64,000 bases of DNA from Pyrocephalus nanus (lineage: Eukaryota > Chordata > Aves > Passeriformes > Tyrannidae): positions 1,302,001 through 1,366,000 of the forward strand of contig CM076281.1 of NCBI GenBank assembly GCA_038380795.1, given 5' to 3'. Under the pieces are notes generated by a model. That model saw only the letters and a program-made list of their open reading frames with translations. It searched no databases and was not told the origin of the DNA. Shown piece by piece: positions 37,301 to 63,218 of this stretch; the stretch's first letter is position 1, and each line of letters begins with the position of its first letter. Position numbers and translations under genes: made by a program.

Positions 37301-37668
37301 GGCCAGGGCAGTGCTGGGGAGGTGTCCTGGGAGCACTGCTGGGCCGAGAGGGAGGCAGGAGGTCACGCTCTGCCACATCCCCCGTCCCACATGCCCCGTG
37401 CTGATGGGTCTCTCGAGGGCTGGGCTGGAGGGAGGCAGGAGAGCGGGGCCAGTGCTGGTCCCCTGGCAGGACATGGGGCCAGACCCTCAGCCAGCTCAGA
37501 GGTTTCCCTCCAAGGCCATCCCTGGCGCGGCTCTTCCCTGCCAGACGCCGTGGCATCCCTCCATGTCCTTTGTTCCCTCCCTTGATTTATGGCTGTTGCG
37601 GAGCAGCCCGGCTGCAGCTCAGCTGCTTGCCCAGACCCCAGCCGGGCTCCATGCCCTCGACCCCAGCC

Positions 37669-37740
37669 TGTGGGCAGGGAGGCTCCTGTGGGCAGGGAGG
37701 CTCCTGTGGGCAGGGAGGCTCCTGTGGGCAGGGAGGCTCT
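37669..37740 (+). repeat. 18-bp tandem repeat, four copies
   Basis: Units tgtgggcagggaggctcc start at 37669, 37687, 37705 and 37723 and are essentially identical. Confidence 0.95.
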
Positions 37741-38329
37741 CAGGGAGCACTCCGAGTTCCCCCCCTGCATTAGGGCCCCCCTACATTTAACCATGTGCGT
37801 GGCCTTTCCTTTCACCTCCTTCCAGCCCGGGTGTGAATGAAGTGCTTTCAGGGGGAGGAGATTGCTGGGATCCCTGCTCTCCCTCTGCATTGGTTGCAGC
37901 CCGTAGAAGCATCCCAGGAATTCACTTCTGCCCTCCCTGTGCGGGGTGAGCCACTGAAAGCCACCCTTTGTTCCCGCAGAGTCCCACACATGGACGGGGC
38001 TGGAATCTGCAGAGCTGGACGTGTGCTCCCACAGGGTGCCAGGCTGCACCGAGACCCTCTGGAAAGGCTTTTCCCACGTCTCCCCCTGGCCGGGGTGAGC
38101 AGATCCAGCCCTGCAGAAAAGGCTTTCCCGGGGTGTGCCGGCGGGCCAGGCCCGGCGCGTGGCACGCGGCGTGAGCCCGGCTTTGGCTTAGCCCTTCGCT
38201 GCCTGAGCTGAGTCAGGGACGGAAATCCCTGCTTACAGCCATCCTTCCCCACGCAGGGTTTGATTACAGCTCTGGGCTGTGATGCCGTGCCCACCGTGCG
38301 CGGTTTCCGCTGCCGGGGCCACTCCGGCT

Positions 38330-38362
38330 GGGAAGGGAAGGGAAGGGCAGGGAAGGGCAGGG
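38330..38362 (+). repeat. G-quadruplex motif: seven GGG runs at 5-bp period
   Basis: GGG triplets start at 38330, 38335, 38340, 38345, 38350, 38355 and 38360, with two-base AA or CA loops throughout. This is an unusually regular G4-forming sequence. Confidence 0.85.
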
Positions 38363-38869
38363 AAGGCCGGGGGGCTGGTGGGAGCCAGGCCGAGCATCCT
38401 CCGCCGCAGCCCGCACACAGCCCGCTGGCACCCGGCCCAGAACAGGGCTCTGGGAAAAAACAAACGCCTTTGTTGTTGCTGAGGAAAGCCCGGAACGCTC
38501 CGACAAGGACACAACCTCTTCCCGAGGCTGGGTTTCAAAGCCCTGGTTTCTCCAAGGGTTCAAAATGACCCGGCCAAAAGCATCTGCTCCTCCGTGGGTC
38601 GGCCTGGGGGGAGTAAATCCTGACCCTCCCCTTGCAAGGGGTCCCTCTGAAATCACAGCTTGCAGGAGGACCAAGGGATGGCACCCATGTGGCCCCTTCC
38701 AGCAGGGTCCCCACCCAGGGGTGCTGGCAGGGGGTCCCTGGAGCTGTTTCCTTTTATCATTAGCAGAAGGAAAGTGTTGGGTGACTCAGCAAACGTTGGG
38801 TGCCAGGCCAGGGCTCAGTCGCTGCCTCTGATTGATAAATGCAGTTCAGGCAGAGCCTGGGCTGGCTAA

Positions 38870-39450
38870 AGATACTGTGGTGCTTAAATATTTTATAGAA
38901 AATCATTAAGCAATTAAATCTGGCGGATCTCACACCGCAGAAAAAGCAGCTTGAAGTCTGTGCAGTAAACAGGGCAACGCTTCCTGCTCGTTTGGGATGT
39001 CTTCTTGGAGTCTTAACTACAATCCTTGCTTCAGAATAACTATAATTATCTCTTAATTGCCGTTATTGTTTAACATTTTTAGCATTTGCAAGTGCAAACT
39101 GTTACAGTTTTCCGTGCAGATACAATCAGTAGCCAGGGCTCACAATGAAAGCAATTAAAATCCTGTGATTATCACAAGGCTGCGTGTCTATCCACCAGCT
39201 TCAATCTGCATCACTTGCCAAGATGTAGGCTAGAAACTCAGACAAATTTAGCATTTATTTAGTAACCCAGCAAAGCTACTACCTCTTGCTGCCTCCAATG
39301 ATTTGCATCTACGGCACTTTTTGGAAGGACGGGAGCGGGGAGGGGAAAGAAAGCAGTTTCTAGAATACATCCCGGGAGAATATACAGCAAAGACAAAATT
39401 ATGCACATGAATTATGCATCTGAATTATGATTTCACTCCTATTTTTGTCA
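38870..39450. promoter_or_regulatory. AT-rich block with octamer and phased AATTATG boxes
   Basis: About 580 bp of markedly AT-rich DNA sits between GC-rich flanks. It has many TAAT cores (CATTAAGCAATTAAATC, CTCTTAATTGCCG, AAGCAATTAAAATCC), a perfect ATTTGCAT octamer at 39301-39308 and three AATTATG boxes at 39397, 39410 and 39423. No ORF is plausible. It looks like a developmental enhancer or conserved non-coding element; conservation itself cannot be seen here. Confidence 0.45.
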
Positions 39451-42400
39451 GGATTAGCTCATGTTTGGTGTGCATCCCTGGCAGGGTGCTGGCAGAGCAC
39501 ACTCCAGCTCCCAGCAGGTCGCTGCAGTTTCGGGTCCCACGGTCCCTGCTCCGCTGGCAGCAGCTTCCCAAGGGCTCACAGAGCTTCCTGTGGATCCAGC
39601 CCCCAGGTAAGGATGGCAGCCCCTGCTCCTGCACTGCTCTTGGGCTGGGCAGGTTGTTTTTTCTGTGTTAATCGAATGCATCTCTTCTGTAAACACGCAG
39701 TGGATGAAAACACATTTAGGTATAGACTAAAAAAGCAGGTCTGTGCTATTTTGTACAGACAGGGAGGTGTCTGCAGGCTCTGCTGCCACCAGCCAGGCTT
39801 CTCCAGTGTCCCCCGGGTCCCCACCATCTCCTGGGGGAGGCAGGCATGGAAACATCCCAGCCTCTGCCAGCTCTGGGGAGATAAAGCCCAGGAGAGGAGC
39901 ACAAAGGGAGGGCAGTAGGAGGGTTTCCAAAATCTGCTCGCCAGGTCCAGCTGCAATCCCAGCACCCAGCCCAATAAAGCCAGCACTCCTTCCAGGAGAA
40001 ACGGCTTGGGAATCCCCAGCCCCCTTCCCAGGAGGGCTGGTGACCCCAGCCCATGGTGTTTCTGTGGAATGTCAATGGCCCTCCTTGCAGGGGGAGAATT
40101 ATCCTCACTGGCCAAGCCACCAGGGCACCTGCACCCAGGTGGGGCTCCAGGTTGGGGTGGGTATGAGCACATGGTGATGGGAGCACATGGAGAGGCTCAG
40201 GGGGCTGTGGATGCTCCCTGGCTGGGTCCTTCCCATCTCTGCTGCTGCCTTGGATTAACATCCCTGACATCCCTGCAGTTGTTTGCATGAGAAAATGAGA
40301 TTAGGAAAGTATTTCAAGCATTTGTGTCTGTTGTTCAGTGGCAAACAAGGCCGGAGCCAGTGTTGTTTGTCCAGTCAGCTGGCCCAGAGCTTGGAAAAAC
40401 AGCTGGGAAAGCAGTGGGAGACACCCAGCCAAGTACCAAGGGCTGAATTTGCACATGCTTTGGAGAGTGGGAAATGTGGAGTGTGGTGCAGGCAGGGGCA
40501 CGGGCTGAATCCCCTCCCACACCTGTGTGTGCACCTTTGCAGGTACACCTGGGGCTCCCTGGGACAGCCCCTGCCCCTTCACCCACCTCTCAAGGCAGGA
40601 CTGATGGAAATAGCCATCAAGGAAAACCTGGGACTGAACCCCCCGAAATTCCCCTCAGTGTTTTGGACCAGTTGTATTCCCAGAGAGATCAGGTTAAGAT
40701 GAACTCTCTCCATTTTGCCTCTTGCAGGAAGAGACACAGCTGATGGATGTGAGAGGGGAGGAGGAGGCCAGGAGAGCCACAGCAGCTCCAGGTCAGCACT
40801 TTTTGAGGCTCAGCCGTGTTCGGGAGCTCTCCTGTGGCTCCTGTTCAGTTTGGCTTCCCCATGGCACTGTCCATGTGTTATTAACCACCTGCCTGAATTT
40901 CAAGGAAGTCATCCATATATTCAACAGGAATATCAATTTCCAGGAGCTGCTGGGGACCCTGAGATCAGAGCAGCTAACACAGGGATTCTGCTGAGCTGGA
41001 ATTCCTCTTGGACAGGGTGTCTGCTGGGGGCTGCAGGGAGGCTGGGGGTTGTTCCACCTTCCCCTGGTCTGTCTGGGGCTCAGCTGTCCTGAGGCTGAGC
41101 CCCCATCCTGGCAGGATCACGGCTGGTGGGACCCAGCCCAAGTGATGCAGCCCAGAGAGGACACTTTCTCCATGTTTTTAGGCCAGAGGTGGCTCCTGAA
41201 ATCAATACTGAAGGAGATTCCTCTGCAGCCTGGGGAACCACCCTGTCCACATTCTTCCCTGGGGCCTTCAAAGGAGCTGAGGAATCCAATTCCCACTAAT
41301 TTGCTTTGAAAACACCAACCTAAAATTGTAATTACAGCATGGTGTCCTACGGGGGAGGGAAGACCCCAGCAGACTGCAGCTTCCTGGCTTCCCTAAGACA
41401 TCAGTTTTGATGATTTATTAAGACTTACATTTTTAACAATATGATGTTGGTTAATGTTGGAAGATGTTCCTACAATTAATGAAATTTTCATAGACTGACA
41501 GGGGAAGAAAGAGACCATTTTATGTCCCCTAGCAGATGGCCCAGACCAGCTGCTCACTTTTTTCTTTGAACTGTGATTCTAATGACTTCTCTGTCCTTTG
41601 AAGTCTGCTTGGAGCTGCTGAACCAGATGGATTTGCATGATAGTAGCAGAGCACGTTTAACAGTGGAGGACTTGTGCTCTTTTCCCTCATGGCCACTGCT
41701 GGAAGCTGCAGTTTGGGGGTTTGGAGGGGTGAGTAAACCTGGAGTGTTGCCAGGTGCTGGTAAAGTGTGTCTTGTTTCAACATCAGTGGCTTCAGTGGAG
41801 TTATTCCCAAACCCACAGCGTCCTTACCCATCTCCAGCAGCTGCTCCCCTCGGAGCAATGTCCGGGCTGGGCTGGCACAGAGCTCTCTAAAATCATCCCT
41901 GCACAGCAATAATAACATGCTTGGGGCTGTCTCTGTGCTGTGTTTCCCTGTGCCTGCCTACAGAAAAGTTAGGGACTTCTGAGGATCCATTGTAAAGGAT
42001 AAATGGGATGATAAAGGTAAGGAGCAGAGCAATTAGGCATAATGCCAGCCCAGGGCACTGGTGGCACAGCATGTACTCTTCTTACTGGAGGTGGTCATTG
42101 TGATAAGGAAATGGAAGCAAGGTAAACCAGAGGTAAGGCTTTGCCTGGCTGTGACACGGAAGGAGAGGACACTGTGTCCTGAGCCCTCCTGTTCTCTTCC
42201 AGGTGATGCAGACCCAGTGCTGGCAGAGGTCCCCCTGCAGTGAGCAGGAACACTTGGCTCAGCCCTGTCCAAGTGAATGTCCCCATCAACCAGGGCCTTG
42301 CAGTCCTTGGCCGCTCTCCCCGGATCCTGCTCACAGGGGATGGCAGGAGACCGGCAGCTGATTGACGTTACCCATCAGTGAGAAATTAATTCCAGTGATG

Positions 42401-42710
42401 TGCAGATCCTATCTGGATCAATGTCCTTAAGGTGAGGGGGTTCCTGTCCCCAAGCACTGGTGCCGGTGTCCCCAGTGCTGTAGGTCCTGTGTCAGTGCCT
42501 AACACAGGCACGGACAGACCCGTGTTCAGGACAGACAGACGAGGCCAGCCTTGGCACAGGCAGGGGTGGAGTCCCCATTCCTGGTGTGGCACTGGGGGAC
42601 GGTTCAGCGATGGACTTGGCAGTGCTGGGGGAACGGGCGAACTCCACGGCCCTGGAGTCCCTTCCCAGCGCGAGTGACTCTGAGCTCGCACAGTTTCCAA
42701 GGCCAGCCCC

Positions 42711-42780
42711 GGGCGGGTGTCCCAGGGCGGGTGTCCCAAGGCGGGTGTCCCAGGGCGGGTGTCCCAAGACGGGTGTCCCA
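42711..42780 (+). repeat. 14-bp G-rich minisatellite, five copies, at the HEATR6 promoter
   Basis: Units of gggcgggtgtccca follow each other exactly five times with one or two changes in the first bases of alternate units. The GGG-C-GGG pairs separated by 7 bases could form a G-quadruplex. The array ends 125 bp before the HEATR6 ATG. Confidence 0.95.
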
Positions 42781-42904
42781 CAGGCGGGCGGGCACCGCCA
42801 CCTGCCGCGGGCCCGTCCCCGTCCCCCTTTTGTCCCCTCCCGGCCGCCGTCCCCGCCGTCCCCGGAAGCCGCGGTTGCCATGGCGACGCGGGCGGGGCGG
42901 CGGG
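42781..42904 (+). promoter_or_regulatory. HEATR6: HEATR6 core promoter region: ETS and RFX X-box motifs
   Basis: Just before the start are an ETS core CCGGAAG (42862-42868) and an RFX X-box-like GTTGCCATGGCGAC (42874-42887). YY1-like GGCGATGGCGGCG follows inside the first codons (42916-42928). There is no TATA box. These motifs together suggest a TATA-less CpG-island promoter with initiation very close to the ATG. Confidence 0.6.
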
Positions 42905-57512
<14,608 letters not shown>

Positions 57513-57975
57513 AAGGAAGCACCCATTTCAGTGACCAAAACCTCCCCAGGAGGCACTGAACTGTGTTCCCTTGCACAGGGCATCCACAGGAAACATTTCC
57601 AGCTGCTGATATTAAATGTTTTATTTCGAACTTATTCATAATGCCTGATGAAAAAGATCTCCAGAACTTCATTTTTATATTATTGATATTTTTTATTGTT
57701 GTGCTTGGTGAACGCTGAAGTTGCCCTCCCCGGGGCTGGTTTGTGCACTTCGCTGTTACAGTGTCACCACTTGGAAAACAAATGCCTTTTCCTTCTTTGT
57801 CTGTTTTACAAAGCAGCCTCTTCCCTCAAAGCTTATCTCAAGCATTTTGTTCCTATTGCTGCAGGATCCAAAATCATGTTTGTAAAGGAGGGGGCTGGAA
57901 GAATTTTGTTTTTCAGAGCACTGCAAATGTTGTCACTCTTGTGTTCCTGCAATAAACCCAAATATGCCAATATTT
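57513..57975 (+). other. HEATR6: HEATR6 3' untranslated region
   Basis: AT-rich sequence runs from the stop to just beyond an AATAAA at 57951-57956. A (TTTTATT)-like stretch lies at about 57672-57700. Confidence 0.75.
57951..57956 (+). terminator. HEATR6: HEATR6 polyadenylation signal AATAAA
   Basis: This is the only canonical hexamer on the plus strand between the stop and the GC-rich flank. Cleavage is expected near 57970-57980. Confidence 0.75.
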
Positions 57976-59499
57976 GAAGAATAGCTCAGAGCAAACACCC
58001 TTTGCCTTTACCTGTCTGTGTTCCCAGTGGCAGACACCAGGCCTGCGCCTCCCTGCTGCCTCCACTCCCTCTGTCTTCCAGAAACTCACAATTCCCTGTT
58101 TACAGGTGGAGGGTGCTGTGCTGTGTGAGCCAGAAAATTCCTAGTGGGTTTTCCAGGGGCTGGAATTTCGGCTCTTCAAGCACATCTGTGGGAGGTGCAG
58201 TGATGTTCTAAAGAGCCTGGGGGTTTGTTTCTGATTCTGGAGTTCTGCCCCCTTCCCATTCCTTCCTGCTGGTGTTACTTGCTTTGTGTTTGCTCTGTGC
58301 TTACTCTGCTGATACCAGGGGAGCTCTGAGCTCTCTGATGTTGCTGGGGACAAATCAGTGCCTCCAGGAATGAGCAGGGCTGTGGGGCACTCAGAGTTAA
58401 GTGCCTGCTGTCCTAACCTCTGGCTGGATGTTTGAACAGAGCTCAGGGCAAGCCCTGCCTGCCATAAAACCTCTTTGGGACACAAAATTCGTCTGCTTTG
58501 TTCTTCCATCCTCACCGGTGGTTTCGACAGCCCTCAAGTGCTGCAGGTATCCGAAACCCTCTGGGATAATGGAGCCTTTTTTCCCTGGATGGATGGGGCC
58601 AGCTCTCTGCCAGGGGTGACTTCTCCTGCCATCCCAGCCTGCAGCAGGAGCTCTGCCAGCAGCTGGAGTGTGGTCAGGCTTGTCCAAGTGCTGGGAAATG
58701 CTGGAAAGGAGACTGAGGGAGGGAGGGACAGAGCTGAGCATCCCTGCTGGTCCCTACTGGGACAAGGGCCCTGTTCTGGCTCAGGAGCACCCCAACTGCT
58801 TCAAGTTTTGCACTTCAGCTGCCCCTTGCTCCTTTCCTCTCTGGCTGCTGCAGTTGTACCTGTACCTGAACCCATCTCTGAGCTCCCACACCTGAACCAA
58901 GCCTGTGTTTCACAGCTGTATTCTGCCTCGGGGGGAAATCTGCCCCATTACCACTGAGGCAGGAGCTGGTTTTTGCTCTGGCTGGTGGAACTAACTCCAT
59001 GCAGCATCTTTTGAAGATGAGATAAACATCTCACCACCTGCCTTCCATCAGGGCCCAGCAGCCATGTGTGTGTGTGGCACAGGGGCATTGCTGGGGAGAC
59101 ACACGCGGAGGGGGCAGGTGGGGAGAGGGAGGCCTGATTTCTGTGGGCAGCAACTGAAAAGCCACTGGGTGGGGACCTGGGTCAGTTATGGGGTTCAGCT
59201 GTGCCTGGCCCTGACCCCACCAGCTGCTTCTGCTGCTGTGGCTGCACCTGGACACAGAGCTGAGGGAGCTGGAGCAGCGCTGGGATGGGCTCTCCTGCCT
59301 GATACTGAGGTCAGTGATGATTTTACCTGTCTCTTCAGTGTCATGCTTGTTTTTGGAGCCTGGCAGAGCAGTGTGGGCTGTGTGTGTGTCCTGTGCCACC
59401 TGGGTTGGACGCAGCCTCTGTCCTTGCTGGGGCCTGGTGGGGCATGAGGTGCTCAGGGCCAGGGAAAGGCAGCACCTTCCCCACCCCGGCCAAGGTTTT

Positions 59500-59700
59500 A
59501 TTGTGCTGCCTCTTTATTGTTGTGTTTACAAGCCAGGCACTTTATAGGTTTTCCTATGAATAGTTCCAAGGAGAAGGTAATTACCTTATCACATGCAGGA
59601 TGATTTATAGCCAAGGTGGCAAGGGACATTCAAGCTCCACATCGGCTCCGTTTGAAAGACAATCCGCCTGTTCCTCCGCGGGGTCACTGGGCGGGGGAAA
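59500..59700. promoter_or_regulatory. Block with 14-bp palindrome AAGGTAATTACCTT and GATA core
   Basis: The perfect palindrome is at 59574-59587 and is overlapped by CTTATCA (a GATA site on the minus strand) at 59585-59591. Forkhead-like TGTTTACA lies at about 59523-59530. The block is AT-rich in GC-rich flanks and non-coding. Its role is inferred. Confidence 0.35.
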
Positions 59701-61899
59701 ACAAAAGGGCTTTAGTGCCTGATCCCAGCCCAGGGATGTCTCCTGCGGCTGAGCAGCCCCGGAGGGAGCATGTCCATGGGCTTGGTGCCCACCTGCAGCC
59801 CTGTGAGAGCCCCTGGGGCTGCCCACGGAGGGGAGCTGTGCCCTGGGCAACCCCGGGGGTTCAGAGCTGGGGGGTGGCAGCTCAGGTTGTCACACCCTTT
59901 GTATTTACCTGCAGTACCCTGGTGACCACGTGGGGACTGTCCTGGTGGCCGTGTGGCCTCGCAGGCACCAGCGTGGCTCTCGGTGGGACTGGGCTGGCAC
60001 ATGCTGTGGTGGCCCGGTGAGCTGAAGCGCTTGGTTCTGTTGGCAAAACTCCTCACCAGTGCCTGCAGACCCCCTGGCAGCATCCGTGGGGCTGTTAAAC
60101 AGCCCCCCATCTGCGCTGAGACATTTTGAGTGCTGTTTTAACCTTTAATTGTTTTCCTCTCCCCCCCAATAACTGTCTCTGTGGCCTGGGAGCAAAGCCA
60201 GTGATTTACTGGGTACCCTGTGGTTTTTTGGGACCTCAGCATCCCGGTGCCAGCCGCAGCCTGGTCCTGCAGTGCCGGGAGCGGCCCCGGTGTCGGTGCC
60301 ACGAGGTGGCACCATGTCCCCATGTCCCCATGTCCTCGGGCACAGCGGGCGCGGCCCCGGCGGCTCCTCCTGCGCGGGGACCCCCGGGGGGGTCCTGGGA
60401 TCCCCTCTCAGAGTGCTCGGGTGTCCCCCAGCAGAACGTCTGTTCATCCCCCGGGAGGGTCCCCGGGGCCGCGGCACCCCCAGCGGGGTCCGAGCTGGTG
60501 TCCACACAAGTTCCCCATGTGACAAAGCGAACCTTTCTCCATCCCGATGGTTTGGGGGGCACTGTGAGGGCCTTGCCACCCCTCGGGACGCGGGTGCTCC
60601 CTCCGTGCAGCCCCCGGTGTCAGTGACATCGAACGTGAGCAATGGGGTGGCGAAGGCGGGGGTGACTTCCAGTGGCGGGGTCAAAGGGAAGAGGCTGATG
60701 CTCAGTTCATGCCTGCTGTCTCTCCCATAAAAAATGGCTCCGTGCTATCTCACAGGCCGTCCCTCCCTGGGACCCGCTAATTCGGTGATTTTTATCCTGT
60801 CTGGTTTCCTTCTCTCCCCCTGCCCCGCCGTAACCTCCGGGCGCTCCTCCTGGGGCGGCCTGGGGGTCGTGGCTGATGGATGGCTCCCGGCAGCGCCCAC
60901 ACCGAGGGGCTGGAGAGGGGATTTCGGCACAGCCCGACCCTCGGTGGGTCTGACCTGGCCATGGCATCAACCTCGGCTCCCAGGCCGTGCTCTCCCGGGA
61001 GCTGAAGCCTGTCCCAGGAGGGATCCCAGCGGGAAGAGCGCGGGCAATGAGGGAAGGAGAGCGGAGGAAACCCACGAGCCCCAGGGCTCCTGGCATAGGC
61101 AGGGCTGAGCGGGCAAGGGGATGGAGATGATAAAGGGGCTTGGAGAGCCCCGGGGAGCAGCACTGTCCCTGGGGTCATACTTCCCTGTGCCACCCCCGGG
61201 AAAGGGAGCCCACGCTTTCCCCAGGGGGGGCCCTCTGGCTCCCCGGGAGCCCAGACTGGTATTTCAGTCTAGACGTGCTGGTATTTTTTCAGTCCAGCAG
61301 ATTTCCTTGATGGCCCAGCGGTGGAGCGCGGGCACGCTCGGCACGCCGGCACCGGCGCAGGGGGTTCCCGTGGGGGCACGGGGGGCACAGCCTGGGCAGG
61401 AGCCCTGCCGAGGTGACGTGCCCAAGTCACTGCTCCTGGGGACAGGACGTTTGCGTCGGAATGGGAGGGAAAACTATGTGGAACTTGAAATTTGCTCATA
61501 AACCCGGGCTTGCTGGGTGGGAAACTTGCCGCGTCTTGCTCGAGCGCTGGCCCACGTGCACAGGGCTGCGACGGGCTGGGTGAGGGCTTGATCCAACAGC
61601 CACCCCCATCCGCCCTGTCCCTGTGCCCACCTGCTCCTGCACCCGCAGGGCCGGGCTGGGTAAATATTTTGGGGGGCAGCAGGGGCTTGGCAGTGCTGGC
61701 AATGTCTCAGTGTCTCAGGTCAGTCCTGTCCCCTCGATGTTGTTGGCACCGGGCCGATGCTTTGACCAGCCTGGCACCGCACCTCAGCGTGCCACCCATC
61801 CCGAGGGACCCCCGACGCCTGCCCGGGGACTGCCGGGGGGACAAAGGCGGCTTTCAGGGCCCCGGCCGTGCTTGGGCGGCCTCGGAGATGTGTGAAATT

Positions 61900-62160
61900 C
61901 GGCTTTCGCCCAGCTCCTTCCTGGAGCGGAACTGTTCTCAGCGAAACTGTCCCCACCACCCGCCCTTAATGGCTTTTCTCTGTGCGCCCGCATTAATGAA
62001 CGCGAGGCCCAGCCTAATCGGGGGGAAGCCATGCAAGTAATTGCTTGAATTTTTAATTCGGGGTTATGATAGGGGAATCAAAGTCACACGGCGGCCGCTG
62101 AGGCCGCCCGCGGCTCCGCGCCATTGACTCCCGCAATTTGCTTTTGATTTTTGCCCTCCT
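61900..62160. promoter_or_regulatory. TAAT-rich block resembling a conserved non-coding element
   Basis: CCTTAATGG, CATTAATGAAC, CCTAATCGG, AAGTAATTGC and TTTTTAATTCG occur within about 100 bp, inside a CpG-rich landscape that also holds a CGGCCGCTGAGGCCGCC stretch. There is no reading frame of note. A developmental enhancer is possible. Confidence 0.35.
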
Positions 62161-62972
62161 GGCTCCCCCCACGGCCCGGCGGGGACCCTGCTGGGGGCCA
62201 GGGCTGGACTCTCCCAGGGAGGGCACCCAGTGCAGAGAATTGCACTTGGGGTGGGGGTCCCACCTGTGGCAGGGCTGGGGTGAGCTCGGCTGTGCCCATG
62301 GGGGGCTCTTCCCACAGGCGGGAGGTTGTTGCCGACCTCCAGCAGCATTTCCTTGCTCCAAAATCCCTCTTCCATCTGCGCCTCCCTGTGCTGCCTGCAG
62401 AGAGCTGGGCTTTACTTCTCTTGGAAGTTTTTGAACTTTTCTGGTTCCATTATGGCAGCTCTCGCCCTCAGCCCAGGGAGTTGCCAGTGGGGATCCCTGG
62501 CCTGGGGCACGGACATGGCACTGTCCTCACACAGAGAGGCGAGGACAGAAACAGGCACCGGTAACCATGGGGTGACACATGGGGCTGGACGGGGTTTGGG
62601 TTGGGGTACCCGGGTTGGGGGCTCCCTGCAGTACAACCAGGACTCACACCACAACTCACTGCCCCAAATTCGGGACCCCCTTCGTCAGGGAGCTCCTCCA
62701 GCCCCTGAGCATCTCCCGGGCCTTGGCACTGGCCACGCTGCTTTTGTTTTCCCAGAAAACAACTCCACCTCCTCGCTGGTTCCAGCTCGCTTCCCTCCTC
62801 TTTGTCTTAAATTAATAAGAAGTCAGAGGACTCGAGCGGTGTGGCAAAGCAGAATGGCATCCGTGCAATTCCTGCCCCTGTGGGGACACGGCGAGGCCGC
62901 CCCTGCCCGGCACCGGGGTCGGGGAGCCCCGGGAGGAGCAGTGCTGGTGCCATGCGTGGGACAGCCCCCCGT

Positions 62973-63218
62973 GCTCGGGGATCCCGCTCTGCTCGGGGAT
63001 CCCGCTCTGCTCGGGGATCCCGCTCTGCTCGGGGATCCCGCTCTGCTCGGGGATCCCGCTCTGCTCGGGGATCCCGCTCTGCTCGGGGATCCCGCTCTGC
63101 TCTGGGATCCCGCTCTGCTCGGGGATCCCGCTCTGCTCGGGGATCCCGCTCTGCTCAGGGATCCCGCTCTGCTCGGGGATCCTGCTCTGCTTGGGGATCC
63201 TGCTCTGCTCGGGGATCG
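62973..63218 (+). repeat. 18-bp minisatellite, about 14 copies
   Basis: The unit gctcggggatcccgctct repeats from 62973 with an exact 18-bp period. Variants are few (tctgggatcc, tcagggatcc, tcctgctctgcttgggg near the end). Nearly every unit holds a GGATCC palindrome. The period is divisible by three, so several frames stay open on both strands. Confidence 0.97.

Larger units (their letters stand above)
34350..42700. other. Intergenic region between DYNLL2 and HEATR6
   Basis: No exon of a known gene was recognised. Contents include a regulatory-looking stretch at about 36780-37030 (TGACTCA AP-1 core at 36822-36828, TAATAACTCATTACC), the 18-bp repeat at 37669-37740, a G-quadruplex motif at 38330-38362 and the AT-rich block 38870-39450. 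The longer ORFs (for example 35969-36631 plus and 39576-40172 minus) have no recognisable domain. Confidence 0.6.
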
